Positions 36,204 through 44,948 of a DNA stretch of 64,000 bases are shown here, piece by piece; the stretch's first letter is position 1; each line of letters opens with the position of its first letter. A program made the translations under genes and the position numbers. The notes beneath the pieces were generated by a model that made no database searches, was not told the DNA's origin, and saw nothing but the letters and a program-made list of their open reading frames with translations. This stretch comes from RFXV01 sp038150465 (GTDB lineage: Bacteria; Bacteroidota; Bacteroidia; Flavobacteriales; Schleiferiaceae). The stretch lies in NCBI GenBank assembly GCA_038150465.1, contig JAYOTP010000009.1, positions 3,957 to 67,956 of the forward strand. The letters are read 5' to 3'.

Positions 36204-36265
36204 GGGCTTATAGTAAAATGTACAATTAGTTCTGACCGCAATGATACGACAACCACCGATGAACT

Positions 36266-36919
36266 CTATGCAGAATAAATGTCATTTAACAGATCACTGA
36301 TCTCAGCGACGATCATGGCGGTCGCCCCCCAGATGATCTCGTCCCGCCATTGGTAGGCGGGGACATTCAGCAGGCCGCGCGTGGTGTGTACAGAGACTTC
36401 GCCGTAAACCTTTGGTTTTAGAAGTTCTTCCAGCGGCAATTCAATGAGTTCGTCCACCTCAGAGGTTTGAAGAATGAAGTCCGGCCGCCGATCGCTCAAG
36501 CCCAGAAAGGGAACCACTTCGTATCTGCTTGGCGGGATGTACAAACGGGTGAGTTCAGTTGGTCGCTGCACTTTTTCCGCCTGTATTCCGACCTCCTCCC
36601 AGGCTTCCCGCAGGGCGGTGTGGAGAAGGTCACGGTCCTCAGATTCCACCTGTCCTCCGGGGAATGCGATCTGTCCGCCGTGGACACCGGGATAGGAAGG
36701 TCTTCGGATGAGTGCGCAGCAAACGCGATCGTTCATCGGGTAGAGCAATGCGAGCACTGCCGCCACCCTGCGCTCATTGGGAAAGGCCTTCCCCAGATCC
36801 GGTCTGCGCTCGGGAGGCACGAGGCGTCGGTGGGCCGCCAATCCGGGGAGGGGACGCGCCATACGCTTGTAAAAAGCCTCTGAGAATTCAGGCCAATTCA
36901 ATTTGGACGATCCTTCCAC
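36266..36919 (-). CDS. NUDIX hydrolase, probable CoA pyrophosphatase
   Basis: The 217-residue protein has a complete NUDIX box (GGQVESEDRDLL followed by REAWEEVGI) and just before it the segment LIRRPSYPGVHGGQIAFPGG, characteristic of CoA-specific NUDIX proteins such as NudL/YeaB. These cleave CoA to phosphopantetheine and 3',5'-ADP. The given start is GTG at 36919. It lies between the divergent oxyR gene (70 bases) and the GH16 gene on the same strand (62 bases). Confidence 0.9.
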   Translation of the reverse strand: MEGSSKLNWPEFSEAFYKRMARPLPGLAAHRRLVPPERRPDLGKAFPNERRVAAVLALLYPMNDRVCCALIRRPSYPGVHGGQIAFPGGQVESEDRDLLHTALREAWEEVGIQAEKVQRPTELTRLYIPPSRYEVVPFLGLSDRRPDFILQTSEVDELIELPLEELLKPKVYGEVSVHTTRGLLNVPAYQWRDEIIWGATAMIVAEISDLLNDIYSA

Positions 36920-36989
36920 CCTTCAAAGAAACAAAGCATCGCGGGCCGAGCTTTTATAGCTGCGACCTTTTCACGACATTCCACCCCAA

Positions 36990-37931
36990 ATGACCCTCAC
37001 ACAACTTCAATACGCACTGGCCGTTTACACGCATCAGCATTTTGGAAAGGCTGCGGAAGCCTGTCATGTTACCCAACCCACGCTGAGCATGCAGATCCAA
37101 AAGCTGGAGGAAGAATTGGGTATCGTCCTGTTCAACAGGGAAAAACATCCCGTTCGGGCCACGGAGGCAGGGGAGCCGATCCTGATCCAGGCACAGCGTG
37201 TCCTGGATGAATCGGGGCGCATTGGTGAACTCGTTCAGGAAATGAAAGGAGACCTGACCGGGGAGTTTCGGCTGGGCGTCATCCCAACACTGGCCCCGCA
37301 AATGATCTACAGACTGGCTCCAAAGCTGCGAGAGCATCTGCCCGATGTGCGCTTTAAGATCCGGGAGCTGCAGACCGAACAGATCATCGAGGCCATCCGA
37401 TCACGAGAACTGGATGCTGCACTCCTGGCGACCCCCTTGGATGAGCGGCTCATTCAGGAAGAGCCGCTGTTCTACGAGCCCTTCATGGCCTTTGTCCCAG
37501 AGGACCATCGCCTGGCGCAGGAAGCCTTTGTTCTGCATTCCGAACTGGTCTTGGACGATCTGCTTCTGCTCGACGAAGGGCACTGCTTTCGCAATTCGGT
37601 GCTCAAGCTCTGCGGCGAACGCACAGAGATCGGGTCGAGGGGAAGCGGAAGCATTGAACTGGAAACAGGGAACTTCGATTCACTCATTCGTCTTGCGAAA
37701 CAAGGCCACGGAATGACGCTGCTTCCCTACCTGACCGCAGCCGACCTGCCCAAGGAAGATCAAAAGTTGCTGAAACCATTGGATCATCCGATCCCCACCC
37801 GGGAGATCAGTCTGGTCTTTCACCGGTCCAATTTCCGGCATCGCATGATCGAAAAGATCGGCCGATCTGTCCGAGAGAGCGTTCCGCCGCGCCTTCATGA
37901 GGAAAAGCACCATCCGATCGCTCCCTTGTGA
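36990..37931 (+). CDS. oxyR: LysR-family hydrogen peroxide sensor, OxyR-type
   Basis: The 313-residue regulator has an N-terminal winged helix (residues 1-60, FGKAAEACHVTQPTLSMQ as recognition region) and a LysR effector domain. The block LDEGHCFRNSVLKLC places cysteines at 199 and 208, the same numbers and spacing as the redox pair of E. coli OxyR, which form a disulfide with peroxide. This supports a true peroxide sensor, not just a LysR relative. Likely targets are antioxidant genes; in this window bcp and osmC are candidates but lie far away. No catalase or Dps gene is adjacent. Confidence 0.92.
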   Translation: MTLTQLQYALAVYTHQHFGKAAEACHVTQPTLSMQIQKLEEELGIVLFNREKHPVRATEAGEPILIQAQRVLDESGRIGELVQEMKGDLTGEFRLGVIPTLAPQMIYRLAPKLREHLPDVRFKIRELQTEQIIEAIRSRELDAALLATPLDERLIQEEPLFYEPFMAFVPEDHRLAQEAFVLHSELVLDDLLLLDEGHCFRNSVLKLCGERTEIGSRGSGSIELETGNFDSLIRLAKQGHGMTLLPYLTAADLPKEDQKLLKPLDHPIPTREISLVFHRSNFRHRMIEKIGRSVRESVPPRLHEEKHHPIAPL

Positions 37932-37963
37932 ACCTTGTGTCTTTTGACTTGTTTTTCAGGCGA

Positions 37964-38515
37964 ATGCCTGAGGTCAAAAAGATACCACTCTTCCCCCTTC
38001 ATCTCTTCCTTCTTCCCGGAGAACGCAGCGAGCTGCACATCTTTGAGGAGCGATACAAGGAGCTGGTGCGCCACTGCGTATCCGAGAATGAAGTGTTTGG
38101 TATTGCATGCAACGCCCGGGAGAATTGGAAGAACTTTGGCAGTCTTGTTCGCATCTCTTCCATACTCAAGCACTACGAACAGGGCGAGATGGATGTGGAG
38201 ATCGAGTGCATTGGCCTTTTCCGACTGAAGAAATTCTTCTACACTGTGGATGAACGGCTCTGGCCGGGCGGCTATGTGGAGGACTGGTCGAATCCGCTGC
38301 TTCCGGAATCGGAGCAATTGGAATCAGTGCCACATGGATCTGCAGACAGCACGGATATCTATGACTTGAATCTTTCGCTGTCGGACAAATTGCGCTTTGC
38401 ATCCATTATCGATGGTTCTGCCCAGTCGGAATTCGTGGCCAGCCGTAAGCGCCTGCTGGAACTTCTCGAAGAACAGGAAGAGGCCTGTTTCAACGAGCTG
38501 ATCTACCTCAACTGA
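37964..38515 (+). CDS. LON substrate-binding domain protein
   Basis: The 183-residue protein consists only of the N-terminal domain of Lon protease (PF02190-like): IPLFPLHLFLLPGERSELHIFEERY at the start (residues 6-30, cited in part) and LVRISSIL in the middle. There is no ATPase or protease part. Stand-alone LON proteins occur widely in bacteria, with unknown role. I prefer the ATG at 37964 (MPEVKKIPLFPL); a GTG at 37928 overlaps the oxyR stop and adds 12 residues. It probably shares the oxyR transcript. The last eight bases overlap the convergent CrtA-like gene. Confidence 0.85.
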   Translation: MPEVKKIPLFPLHLFLLPGERSELHIFEERYKELVRHCVSENEVFGIACNARENWKNFGSLVRISSILKHYEQGEMDVEIECIGLFRLKKFFYTVDERLWPGGYVEDWSNPLLPESEQLESVPHGSADSTDIYDLNLSLSDKLRFASIIDGSAQSEFVASRKRLLELLEEQEEACFNELIYLN

Positions 38516-39191
38516 CCGGAACAGGCGTTCCGTTCTGCTCGGCAAGCAGATGGAAACGCATGAACATTTCTTCCGAATACCAGCCTGTTTTTCGGGTGGC
38601 TTTTACCACTTTTCGATGGCGTTTCCCACGATAGGCATAGGCATCGATCGCCGACTCATTGGTCCACAAACTAAAGGTGGCTTGCTCGATCAGTGGCCAC
38701 TCGCCGATCCCTTTGGAGAATTCCAATTCTGAGATGCCTCGAAGCTGACGGCTGACCTTTCGAACCTTCAGCCAGAAGTAGGGCATCCAATGCCATTTGA
38801 TGCGTGCCCGCGTGATCACCGCCACTTTGCCTGCGATCGGCTCCGGGTCGAGTACAAAAGGCTGATCTCCTTTCCACGCACCTTTTCCCCGGTGGGCCCG
38901 AAGCCAAAAGCTTCTGATCCCGCTGCTGCGCGCTTCCAACTGATGGAGTATGGATGCTTCTTTCAGCGCACGCTCGGCACTTTCCTTGTCTTTCCAGACC
39001 GTCAGCAGGGCATAAGTGCCTGTATCGGGCCAGGGACGAAATCCCATTCCGGCGCCCGTGCCCATCATTCGAAAAAAATCAAGGCCTTCGAGCTCATGGA
39101 GTTGTTCGGGGGCCAGTCCCATCTGGGTGAAGGCCCACCAACGATCGGCCCTTCCAGAGAACGAATAAAAACTCAGACAGACCGCTTGCAT
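38508..39191 (-). CDS. CrtA-like (spheroidene monooxygenase family) protein
   Basis: The 227-residue protein resembles the spheroidene monooxygenase CrtA family: FFRMMGTGAGMGFRPWPDTG, YALLTVWKDKESAERAL, VAVITRARIKWHW, and GIGEWPLIEQATFSLW followed by DAYAYRGKRHRKVV. CrtA introduces keto groups into acyclic carotenoids in phototrophs. Here there are no other carotenoid genes within the window apart from a possible GGPP synthase 26 kb away, so a carotenoid role is uncertain. Homologues annotated this way are frequent in Bacteroidota. The gene is tail-to-tail with the LON gene, overlapping by eight bases, and follows fabH by 31 bases. Confidence 0.72.
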   Translation of the reverse strand: MQAVCLSFYSFSGRADRWWAFTQMGLAPEQLHELEGLDFFRMMGTGAGMGFRPWPDTGTYALLTVWKDKESAERALKEASILHQLEARSSGIRSFWLRAHRGKGAWKGDQPFVLDPEPIAGKVAVITRARIKWHWMPYFWLKVRKVSRQLRGISELEFSKGIGEWPLIEQATFSLWTNESAIDAYAYRGKRHRKVVKATRKTGWYSEEMFMRFHLLAEQNGTPVPVS

Positions 39192-39222
39192 GCGTACTTC
39201 AACTGCTCTGCGTCAGAAGGGT

Positions 39223-40227
39223 TCACCAATAAAGCAGCGCAGAGGCCCAGGTGAAGCCGCTGCCGAATGCTGCCAGACAGATCAGATCACCTTCTTTCAG
39301 TCGTCCTTCCTCCCAGGCTTCGCTCCACGCGATCGGGATGGAAGCCGCTGTGGTATTGCCATAGCGCATGATATTGTTCATCACCTGATCGTCCCGCAGT
39401 TTCATCTTTCCCTGAATGAACTGGCTGATGCGCAGATTGGCCTGATGCGGGATCAGAAGATCGATATCCGATGCCTCTTTCCCATTGTGCTTCAGCGCTT
39501 CATATATGACCTCTTGAAAGCGGGTCACCGCATGTTTGAAGACGAAGTTTCCATTCATATAAGGGTGATAGGCCGGTTCATCGCTGCCGCCTTCTTCGAT
39601 GAGTCGGTCCACCCAATGGGAGGTGCTGGGTTCGATGAGCGCCAGCTCCTTGGCGTGTTTGCCCTCTGAGTGCAGATGTGTTGACAGAATACCAGAATGG
39701 CCTTCGGGAGCCCTTTCCACAATGGCCGCGCCGGCGCCATCACCAAAGATGACCGACACATTTCTTCCACGTGTGGTGAAGTCGAGCCCGCCACTGTGCA
39801 GTTCGGAGCCGATGACAAGAATGCGCTGATACATACCCGAACGAATGAATTGATCGGCAACGCTCAGACTGTATACGAATCCCGAACATTGATTTCGGAC
39901 GTCCAGTGCGCCGATCTCGGGAATACCCAGTTGTTCCTGTACCATGACCCCGGGGCCGGGGAAATAGTAATCCGGGCTCAGCGTGGCGAAAATGATGAAG
40001 TCCAGATCACTGGCCTCAATGCCTGCGCGCTCCAAAGCCACTTTTGCTGCTTTGCTGCCCATGACCGAGGTCGTGTCTGTTTTTGGGTCGGCAAACCTAC
40101 GTTCCTGAATGCCTGTTCGCTCAATGATCCACTCGTTGGAGGTGTCCATGAGTTTGGACAGATCCTCGTTGCTCACCACCTTGGGCGGCACATAGTGCCC
40201 CACTCCGCTTATCCGTGCCTTGTACAT
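39223..40227 (-). CDS. 3-oxoacyl-ACP synthase III (FabH-type)
   Basis: KAS III joins an acyl-CoA starter to malonyl-ACP to begin fatty acid synthesis. The 334-residue protein holds the triad: Cys in RNQCSGFVYSL, His in IPHQANLRIS, Asn in RYGNTTAASIP. The N-terminal SNEWIIERTGIQERR is also typical. It is not next to plsX or other fab genes, so it may be a second copy with its own starter preference, or serve another pathway. The next gene on the strand is the CrtA-like gene. Confidence 0.92.
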   Translation of the reverse strand: MYKARISGVGHYVPPKVVSNEDLSKLMDTSNEWIIERTGIQERRFADPKTDTTSVMGSKAAKVALERAGIEASDLDFIIFATLSPDYYFPGPGVMVQEQLGIPEIGALDVRNQCSGFVYSLSVADQFIRSGMYQRILVIGSELHSGGLDFTTRGRNVSVIFGDGAGAAIVERAPEGHSGILSTHLHSEGKHAKELALIEPSTSHWVDRLIEEGGSDEPAYHPYMNGNFVFKHAVTRFQEVIYEALKHNGKEASDIDLLIPHQANLRISQFIQGKMKLRDDQVMNNIMRYGNTTAASIPIAWSEAWEEGRLKEGDLICLAAFGSGFTWASALLYW

Positions 40228-40320
40228 GCCGTTTCGTTTTCAGGCCATAATATACGGGCAAACGGCAAGTACGGGGTCTTCTTCAGCTGCCCATCAACAG
40301 GCCTCATTTATCTTGCGCAG

Positions 40321-41976
40321 ATGAAGCCAAAGCACCTCATCCTCTCTTTGTCGGTCCTCTTGTTCGGTTCGTGTACAACAAAGCCTCAGGCCGATCTACT
40401 ACTGTACAATGCGGTCGTTTATGCCGTGGACGATTCGTTCTCTGTGCACGATGCGATCGTGGTATCCGACGGCAGAGTGATGGGTGTGGGCACAAAGGCC
40501 GATCTGGAGCAAGGCTTTTCCATGGATTCTGTCCTGGACCTGGACGGGGCGATCGTCTTCCCTGGATTCATCGATGCGCATTGCCATGTGATGGGCTATG
40601 CTCAGGCCCTTTTGACCGCCGATCTGAGAGCGGCGGGTTCCGAGGAAGAAATGGTGCTTTTGCTCAAGCGGTGGTACGATCTCCAACTGGAACGGGGTTT
40701 CACTCTGGACCGCGTACAGGGTTGGGGATGGGACCAGAACAATTGGCCGGGGAAAGAAATGCCGGAGCGCAGCCTGCTTGATTCTCTTTTTCCGGATGTG
40801 CCTGTGATCTTAAGAAGGGTGGACGGACACGCCGTCCTTGTCAATGGAAAGGCACTTGGGGCAGACGAGGTATGTTGTCCGGCTGAACTGGAAGGCGGCG
40901 AGATCGTCATGGATGGAGATCGCCCAACAGGGCTTTTGATCGACAATGCCGTCGAACGGGTCGAGGATTGGACACCTGACAAAGCGCAAATGGAAGAGGC
41001 ATTGAAACTGGCGGAGCAGAATCTGCTCGCTCATGGCCTGACGGGTCTGCACGATGCGGGCCTGCCCAAGGAGGAATGGATGCTGCTGCGCTCCATGAGT
41101 TCAACTGGTGATTTCCGCATTCCGATCAGTTGCATGGCCTCCGATGACCCCGAGAATTTTGCCTTTTTGCGCGAAAGCGGACCCATTGAAGAAGACCGGT
41201 TCTGGTTGCGTTCCGTGAAGTTCTACTCCGACGGTGCGCTGGGTTCGAGAGGCGCACTGCTGCTTGAGCCCTACGCCGATGCTCCGCATGCGCACGGTCT
41301 GCCAGTGACATCGCGCGAAGACATGAAAGAACGGTTGGAAGAAGTCTACGAAATGGGCCTTCAGGCCTGCGTACACGCCATTGGCGATTCTGCAAACCGG
41401 ATGGTCTTGAAGCTCTATGCCGATCAATTGCAGGACGATCACACTCGTCGCTGGCGGGTGGAGCATGCCCAAGTGGTCCAGCCAGGCGATCGTCACTGGT
41501 TCTCCGATCACGGCATCATTCCTTCGGTGCAGCCTACGCATGCCACTTCAGACGCCGATTGGGCCGAGGACCGCCTGGGCGCAGAGCGCATGTCGGCGGC
41601 CTACGCCTATTCGAGTCTGCGCGCACAATTGGGGATCCTACCTCTGGGGACGGATTTCCCAGTGGAGGACATCGATCCCTTGAAGACCTTTTACAGTGCG
41701 GTCTCGAGAAAGGACTTCTCCGGTATGCCTGAATCGGGATTTCTCACATCCGAATCGCTCAGCAGAGAGGAGGCCATTCGTGGAATGACCGTGGAAGCAG
41801 CTTATGCTCAGTTCAGAGAGACCGAGACCGGCAGTCTGGAGACAGGAAAATGGGCAGACCTGGTGGTCTTGGATACCGACCTGATGGAATGTGCAGAAGA
41901 GGCCATTCCCACGTCGCGCATCCTTTCCACCTGGATACGCGGTGAACGCCTCTTTTCAGCTCAAGATCCCAATTGA
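40321..41976 (+). CDS. Amidohydrolase family 3 (YtcJ-like) lipoprotein
   Basis: The protein of 551 residues starts at the ATG at 40321 with a lipoprotein signal (LLFGSC, lipid cysteine C18). The metal-dependent amidohydrolase motifs are FIDAHCHVMG, KFYSDGALGSRG, HAIGDSAN, WRVEHAQV and LGTDFPVEDIDP, the order seen in the YtcJ/NfdA type of PF07969. Substrates are unknown; relatives cleave N-substituted formamides or amides. The frame continues 208 residues upstream over fabH antisense, which I reject. Its own promoter is not obvious. Confidence 0.9.
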   Translation: MKPKHLILSLSVLLFGSCTTKPQADLLLYNAVVYAVDDSFSVHDAIVVSDGRVMGVGTKADLEQGFSMDSVLDLDGAIVFPGFIDAHCHVMGYAQALLTADLRAAGSEEEMVLLLKRWYDLQLERGFTLDRVQGWGWDQNNWPGKEMPERSLLDSLFPDVPVILRRVDGHAVLVNGKALGADEVCCPAELEGGEIVMDGDRPTGLLIDNAVERVEDWTPDKAQMEEALKLAEQNLLAHGLTGLHDAGLPKEEWMLLRSMSSTGDFRIPISCMASDDPENFAFLRESGPIEEDRFWLRSVKFYSDGALGSRGALLLEPYADAPHAHGLPVTSREDMKERLEEVYEMGLQACVHAIGDSANRMVLKLYADQLQDDHTRRWRVEHAQVVQPGDRHWFSDHGIIPSVQPTHATSDADWAEDRLGAERMSAAYAYSSLRAQLGILPLGTDFPVEDIDPLKTFYSAVSRKDFSGMPESGFLTSESLSREEAIRGMTVEAAYAQFRETETGSLETGKWADLVVLDTDLMECAEEAIPTSRILSTWIRGERLFSAQDPN

Positions 41977-42021
41977 CGCGTTTTGACGAAATTGACCATC
42001 CTTAAAGAATAGAACCAAACC

Positions 42022-43803
42022 ATGGAAGGACTGAAGAGATTATTTGATTTCCCCCGTTATCAGTTGGCCCACAAGCCGTTGGAGATGTGTATGGCCACCA
42101 AGATCGACGGTGAGTGGAAGACCATATCCAGTCAGGAATATGTGGAAATGGCCGAACACTTTTCTCTTGGACTCATGGAGTTGGGCGTCAGTGCCGGCGA
42201 TAAGATCGGTTTGATCACGCACAATAACCGCTATGAATGGAATGTCAGCGATATCGGCATTCTCCAACTGGGCGCTGTGGACGTACCCGTATATCCCACC
42301 ATTTCTGACGAGGACACGGCCTACATTTTCAATGATGCGGAGGTCACCTTCTGCTTTGTCTCCAATGATGAGCTTTACCAAAAGGTCATGCGCATCAAGG
42401 ATCAGATTCCGAGCCTGAAGGCAGTGTACACCTTTCTGCCTGTGGATGGAGCACCCAACTGGGAGGAGGTTCTGGAATCGGGCCGCAAAAGCGATCGTTC
42501 CGCCGAGCTTCAAAAGGCCATGGATTCGGTAAACGAAGAAGATCTGGCCACCTTGATCTACACCTCGGGAACTACAGGCAAGCCAAAAGGCGTGATGCTC
42601 AGCCATAAGAACATCGCCACCAATGCTACAGATTGTCAGGACCGCTTTCCTGTATCCAGCGGCTCATGGGCGCTGAGCTTTTTGCCTGTTTGCCACATCT
42701 TCGAACGCATGCTGTCCTATCTCTACAGCTGGCAGGGCATTCCGATCTATTTCGGTCAGTCGCTGGAAACCGTAGGCGACGACATACGCGAGGTGCAGCC
42801 GCACATTTTCACGGCCGTACCGAGGCTGCTGGAAAAGGTATTCGATAAGATCATGGCCAAAGGCTCCGATCTCACCGGAGTAAAGAAGTCTCTTTTCTTT
42901 TGGGCGGTTGGACTTGCAGAGGAATTTGAACTGTCGGGCAAGAGCTTTGGATATAACCTCCAGTTGGCTCTGGCGCGGAAACTGATATTCAGCAAATGGC
43001 ATGAGGCCCTGGGTGGAAACGTTCGGGCCATTGCCTCGGGCAGTGCGGCACTCAATCCGAAGCTGACCCGGATCTTCCTGGCCGCAGGCATCAATATTCA
43101 GGAGGGCTATGGCCTGACTGAGACCTCTCCGGTCATCTCCGTGAACGGACGTCCGCTGGAGGACAAGTTGATCGGTGGCGTGGGCCGACCCATCGAAAAT
43201 GTGATGGTCCGCATTGCCGAAGACGGAGAGATCACTGTGAAAGGCCCCAATGTGATGATGGGCTACTACAAACAGCCCGAACTCACCGCTGAAGTACTCA
43301 GCAGCGAAGGATGGTTCAAGACGGGCGATATCGGTGAGATCAACGATCAGGGGCATCTGCGCATCACCGACCGGAAGAAGGAAATCTTCAAGACATCGGG
43401 AGGGAAGTATGTGGCGCCACAGATCATGGAGAACACCTTCAAGGAATCCCGATTCATCGAGCAGATCATGGTCATCGGCGAATCAGAAAAACATCCGGCG
43501 GCCCTTGTCCAGCCAGAATGGGAGTTCATCAAGGATTGGTGCGCCAAGAATGGAGTCGAATTCGGTTCTCCCGATCAGGTCGTCAAAGACCAGCGGCTCA
43601 TCGATCGGATCTCGGAAGAGATCGACAAGGCCAATCAGCGATTCAGTCAGTGGGAGCAGGTCAAGAAATTCGAGCTCACGCCTGAGAGCTGGACGATCGA
43701 TGCCGGCCACCTGACCCCGACACTGAAACTCAAGCGCAAGAACATCACCAAGTCCTACGCTGATCTCTACGAGCGCATCTACGGCCATCCGCCGATCCGC
43801 TAG
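42022..43803 (+). CDS. Long-chain acyl-CoA synthetase (AMP-forming)
   Basis: The 593-residue cytoplasmic or membrane-associated enzyme activates fatty acids to acyl-CoA using ATP. The AMP-binding motif is LIYTSGTTGKPKGVMLSH; GYGLTETSPVIS and KTGDIGEIN follow as in the ANL family, and KRKNITKSY at the C-terminus carries the last conserved lysine region. Overall it fits the FadD15-like group frequent in Actinobacteria and Bacteroidota. With AlkB in the same window it could serve alkane-derived fatty acids, but they are 40 kb apart. It ends three bases before the convergent glycosyltransferase. Confidence 0.94.
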   Translation: MEGLKRLFDFPRYQLAHKPLEMCMATKIDGEWKTISSQEYVEMAEHFSLGLMELGVSAGDKIGLITHNNRYEWNVSDIGILQLGAVDVPVYPTISDEDTAYIFNDAEVTFCFVSNDELYQKVMRIKDQIPSLKAVYTFLPVDGAPNWEEVLESGRKSDRSAELQKAMDSVNEEDLATLIYTSGTTGKPKGVMLSHKNIATNATDCQDRFPVSSGSWALSFLPVCHIFERMLSYLYSWQGIPIYFGQSLETVGDDIREVQPHIFTAVPRLLEKVFDKIMAKGSDLTGVKKSLFFWAVGLAEEFELSGKSFGYNLQLALARKLIFSKWHEALGGNVRAIASGSAALNPKLTRIFLAAGINIQEGYGLTETSPVISVNGRPLEDKLIGGVGRPIENVMVRIAEDGEITVKGPNVMMGYYKQPELTAEVLSSEGWFKTGDIGEINDQGHLRITDRKKEIFKTSGGKYVAPQIMENTFKESRFIEQIMVIGESEKHPAALVQPEWEFIKDWCAKNGVEFGSPDQVVKDQRLIDRISEEIDKANQRFSQWEQVKKFELTPESWTIDAGHLTPTLKLKRKNITKSYADLYERIYGHPPIR

Positions 43804-43806
43804 CCC

Positions 43807-44919
43807 TCAGCAGCTCAGGTTCCTGTAGCAGGCGAGCATCGGTTCGACTTCGGTTTCCCAGTTCAATTCTGATGAAGCCAGAGCGAGCGCATTTTTGAAG
43901 GGGTCCTTTCCTTTCATTTCCATCTCCCTGATCCCTTGAGCGATGGCCTTAGGACTGCATTCTGCAATGGTCTGCCCCACTTCTTTGCCCCGCACGATGC
44001 GGCTGACTTCCGGAAGCTCAGTGCTTAGGATCGGTATCCCCGCCCGTATGTAATCGAAGAGTTTGTTGGGCAGGCTGAAGCGGTAGTTCAGGTTGTTGTC
44101 CTTGTCCAGGCTCAGCCCCAGATCGCAACTCGCGGTAATGCGCATCAACTGCTCATAAGGCCGGGCCTCCAGGATCTGTACGCGTTCCTGCAGCTTGAGT
44201 TCTGTGCGCAGAGCGTGCAGTTTGGGCAACACATCGCCTTTGCCGACGAGAAGCAGTTTCACCCGTTCGGGCAATTCGGTCATGGCCACAAAGAGTTCTT
44301 CCATTCCTCTGTCCACATTGATGCCGGTCCCCTGATTGATCATCAGAAAGTCTTCCGAAGAAAAACCCAGTGCCTCTTTCCCCTGTGCAGCGGTAGTTGC
44401 CTTCTTCACAGGTATGTTCCGGATGACCTCCGCGTGCTTTCCATGAACCTCTTCGTAGAGCCGGGCAATGCTGTCATTCACAGTGAAGAGATGATCGATA
44501 CGCGGAAAGCTGAGTCTTTCGATGCGTTTCCAGATACCCTTGATCAGGGGTCTGTTCTGCAGCTCGGGAACTTCTGTGAAATATTCGTGTGCGTCGTGCA
44601 CCAGGGGGAGCTTTCTGATCCGTGCCACGAGTTGATTGGCCAGGAGCGTATCCAGATCGTTGCTGTGCAGCACGCCACGGGGCCGCGTGAGCAGATAAAA
44701 GAAGAGGCGGAAATTGAATTCAGCATAAAAAAGGGCTCCCTTTCCGAACCACATCGGGAAGCGATGGATGCCATATTCCCGTTCGAGTCCGCCGCTGTTT
44801 TCTGAACCTCTGCCGATGAGTTCCACCTGCCATCCTTCGGCAGATAAGGAGCTGCACACCTTGTGCACCCGCTGGTCGTTCACGCAATCGTTGGTAACAG
44901 AAACAAATACCCGGTCCAA
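43807..44919 (-). CDS. Glycosyltransferase family 4-like protein
   Basis: The 370-residue protein has a GT-B layout: an N-terminal acceptor domain (SVTNDCVNDQRVHKVCSSL, VHDAHEYFTEVPEL) and a C-terminal nucleotide-sugar domain (LLLVGKGDVLPKL, LLFDYIRAGIPILS given in part). It probably adds a sugar to a surface polysaccharide or lipid. The start is TTG at 44919: no ATG or GTG lies between it and the upstream promoter of queA, and the N-terminus then matches the family. Only 29 bases separate it from the queA start. Confidence 0.87.
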   Translation of the reverse strand: MDRVFVSVTNDCVNDQRVHKVCSSLSAEGWQVELIGRGSENSGGLEREYGIHRFPMWFGKGALFYAEFNFRLFFYLLTRPRGVLHSNDLDTLLANQLVARIRKLPLVHDAHEYFTEVPELQNRPLIKGIWKRIERLSFPRIDHLFTVNDSIARLYEEVHGKHAEVIRNIPVKKATTAAQGKEALGFSSEDFLMINQGTGINVDRGMEELFVAMTELPERVKLLLVGKGDVLPKLHALRTELKLQERVQILEARPYEQLMRITASCDLGLSLDKDNNLNYRFSLPNKLFDYIRAGIPILSTELPEVSRIVRGKEVGQTIAECSPKAIAQGIREMEMKGKDPFKNALALASSELNWETEVEPMLACYRNLSC

Positions 44920-44925
44920 GCCCTC

Positions 44926-44933
44926 TATTTTTG
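44926..44933 (+). promoter_or_regulatory. Putative -7 promoter box for queA
   Basis: TATTTTTG is an exact TAnnTTTG match 15 bases before the queA ATG, predicting a leader of about eight or nine bases. The -33 element would fall inside the divergent glycosyltransferase gene and is not evident. Confidence 0.5.
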
Positions 44934-44948
44934 CGGCAAGTTATTCAA

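Noticed and set aside
34788..36278. 496-residue plus-strand frame
   Set aside because: Lies fully opposite the GH16 gene; GC-rich third positions leave long open antisense frames. No recognisable motif.
39697..40320. Upstream extension of the amidohydrolase reading frame by 208 residues
   Set aside because: It runs antisense over the fabH gene; the lipoprotein signal at 40321 gives a clear start with a matching N-terminus.
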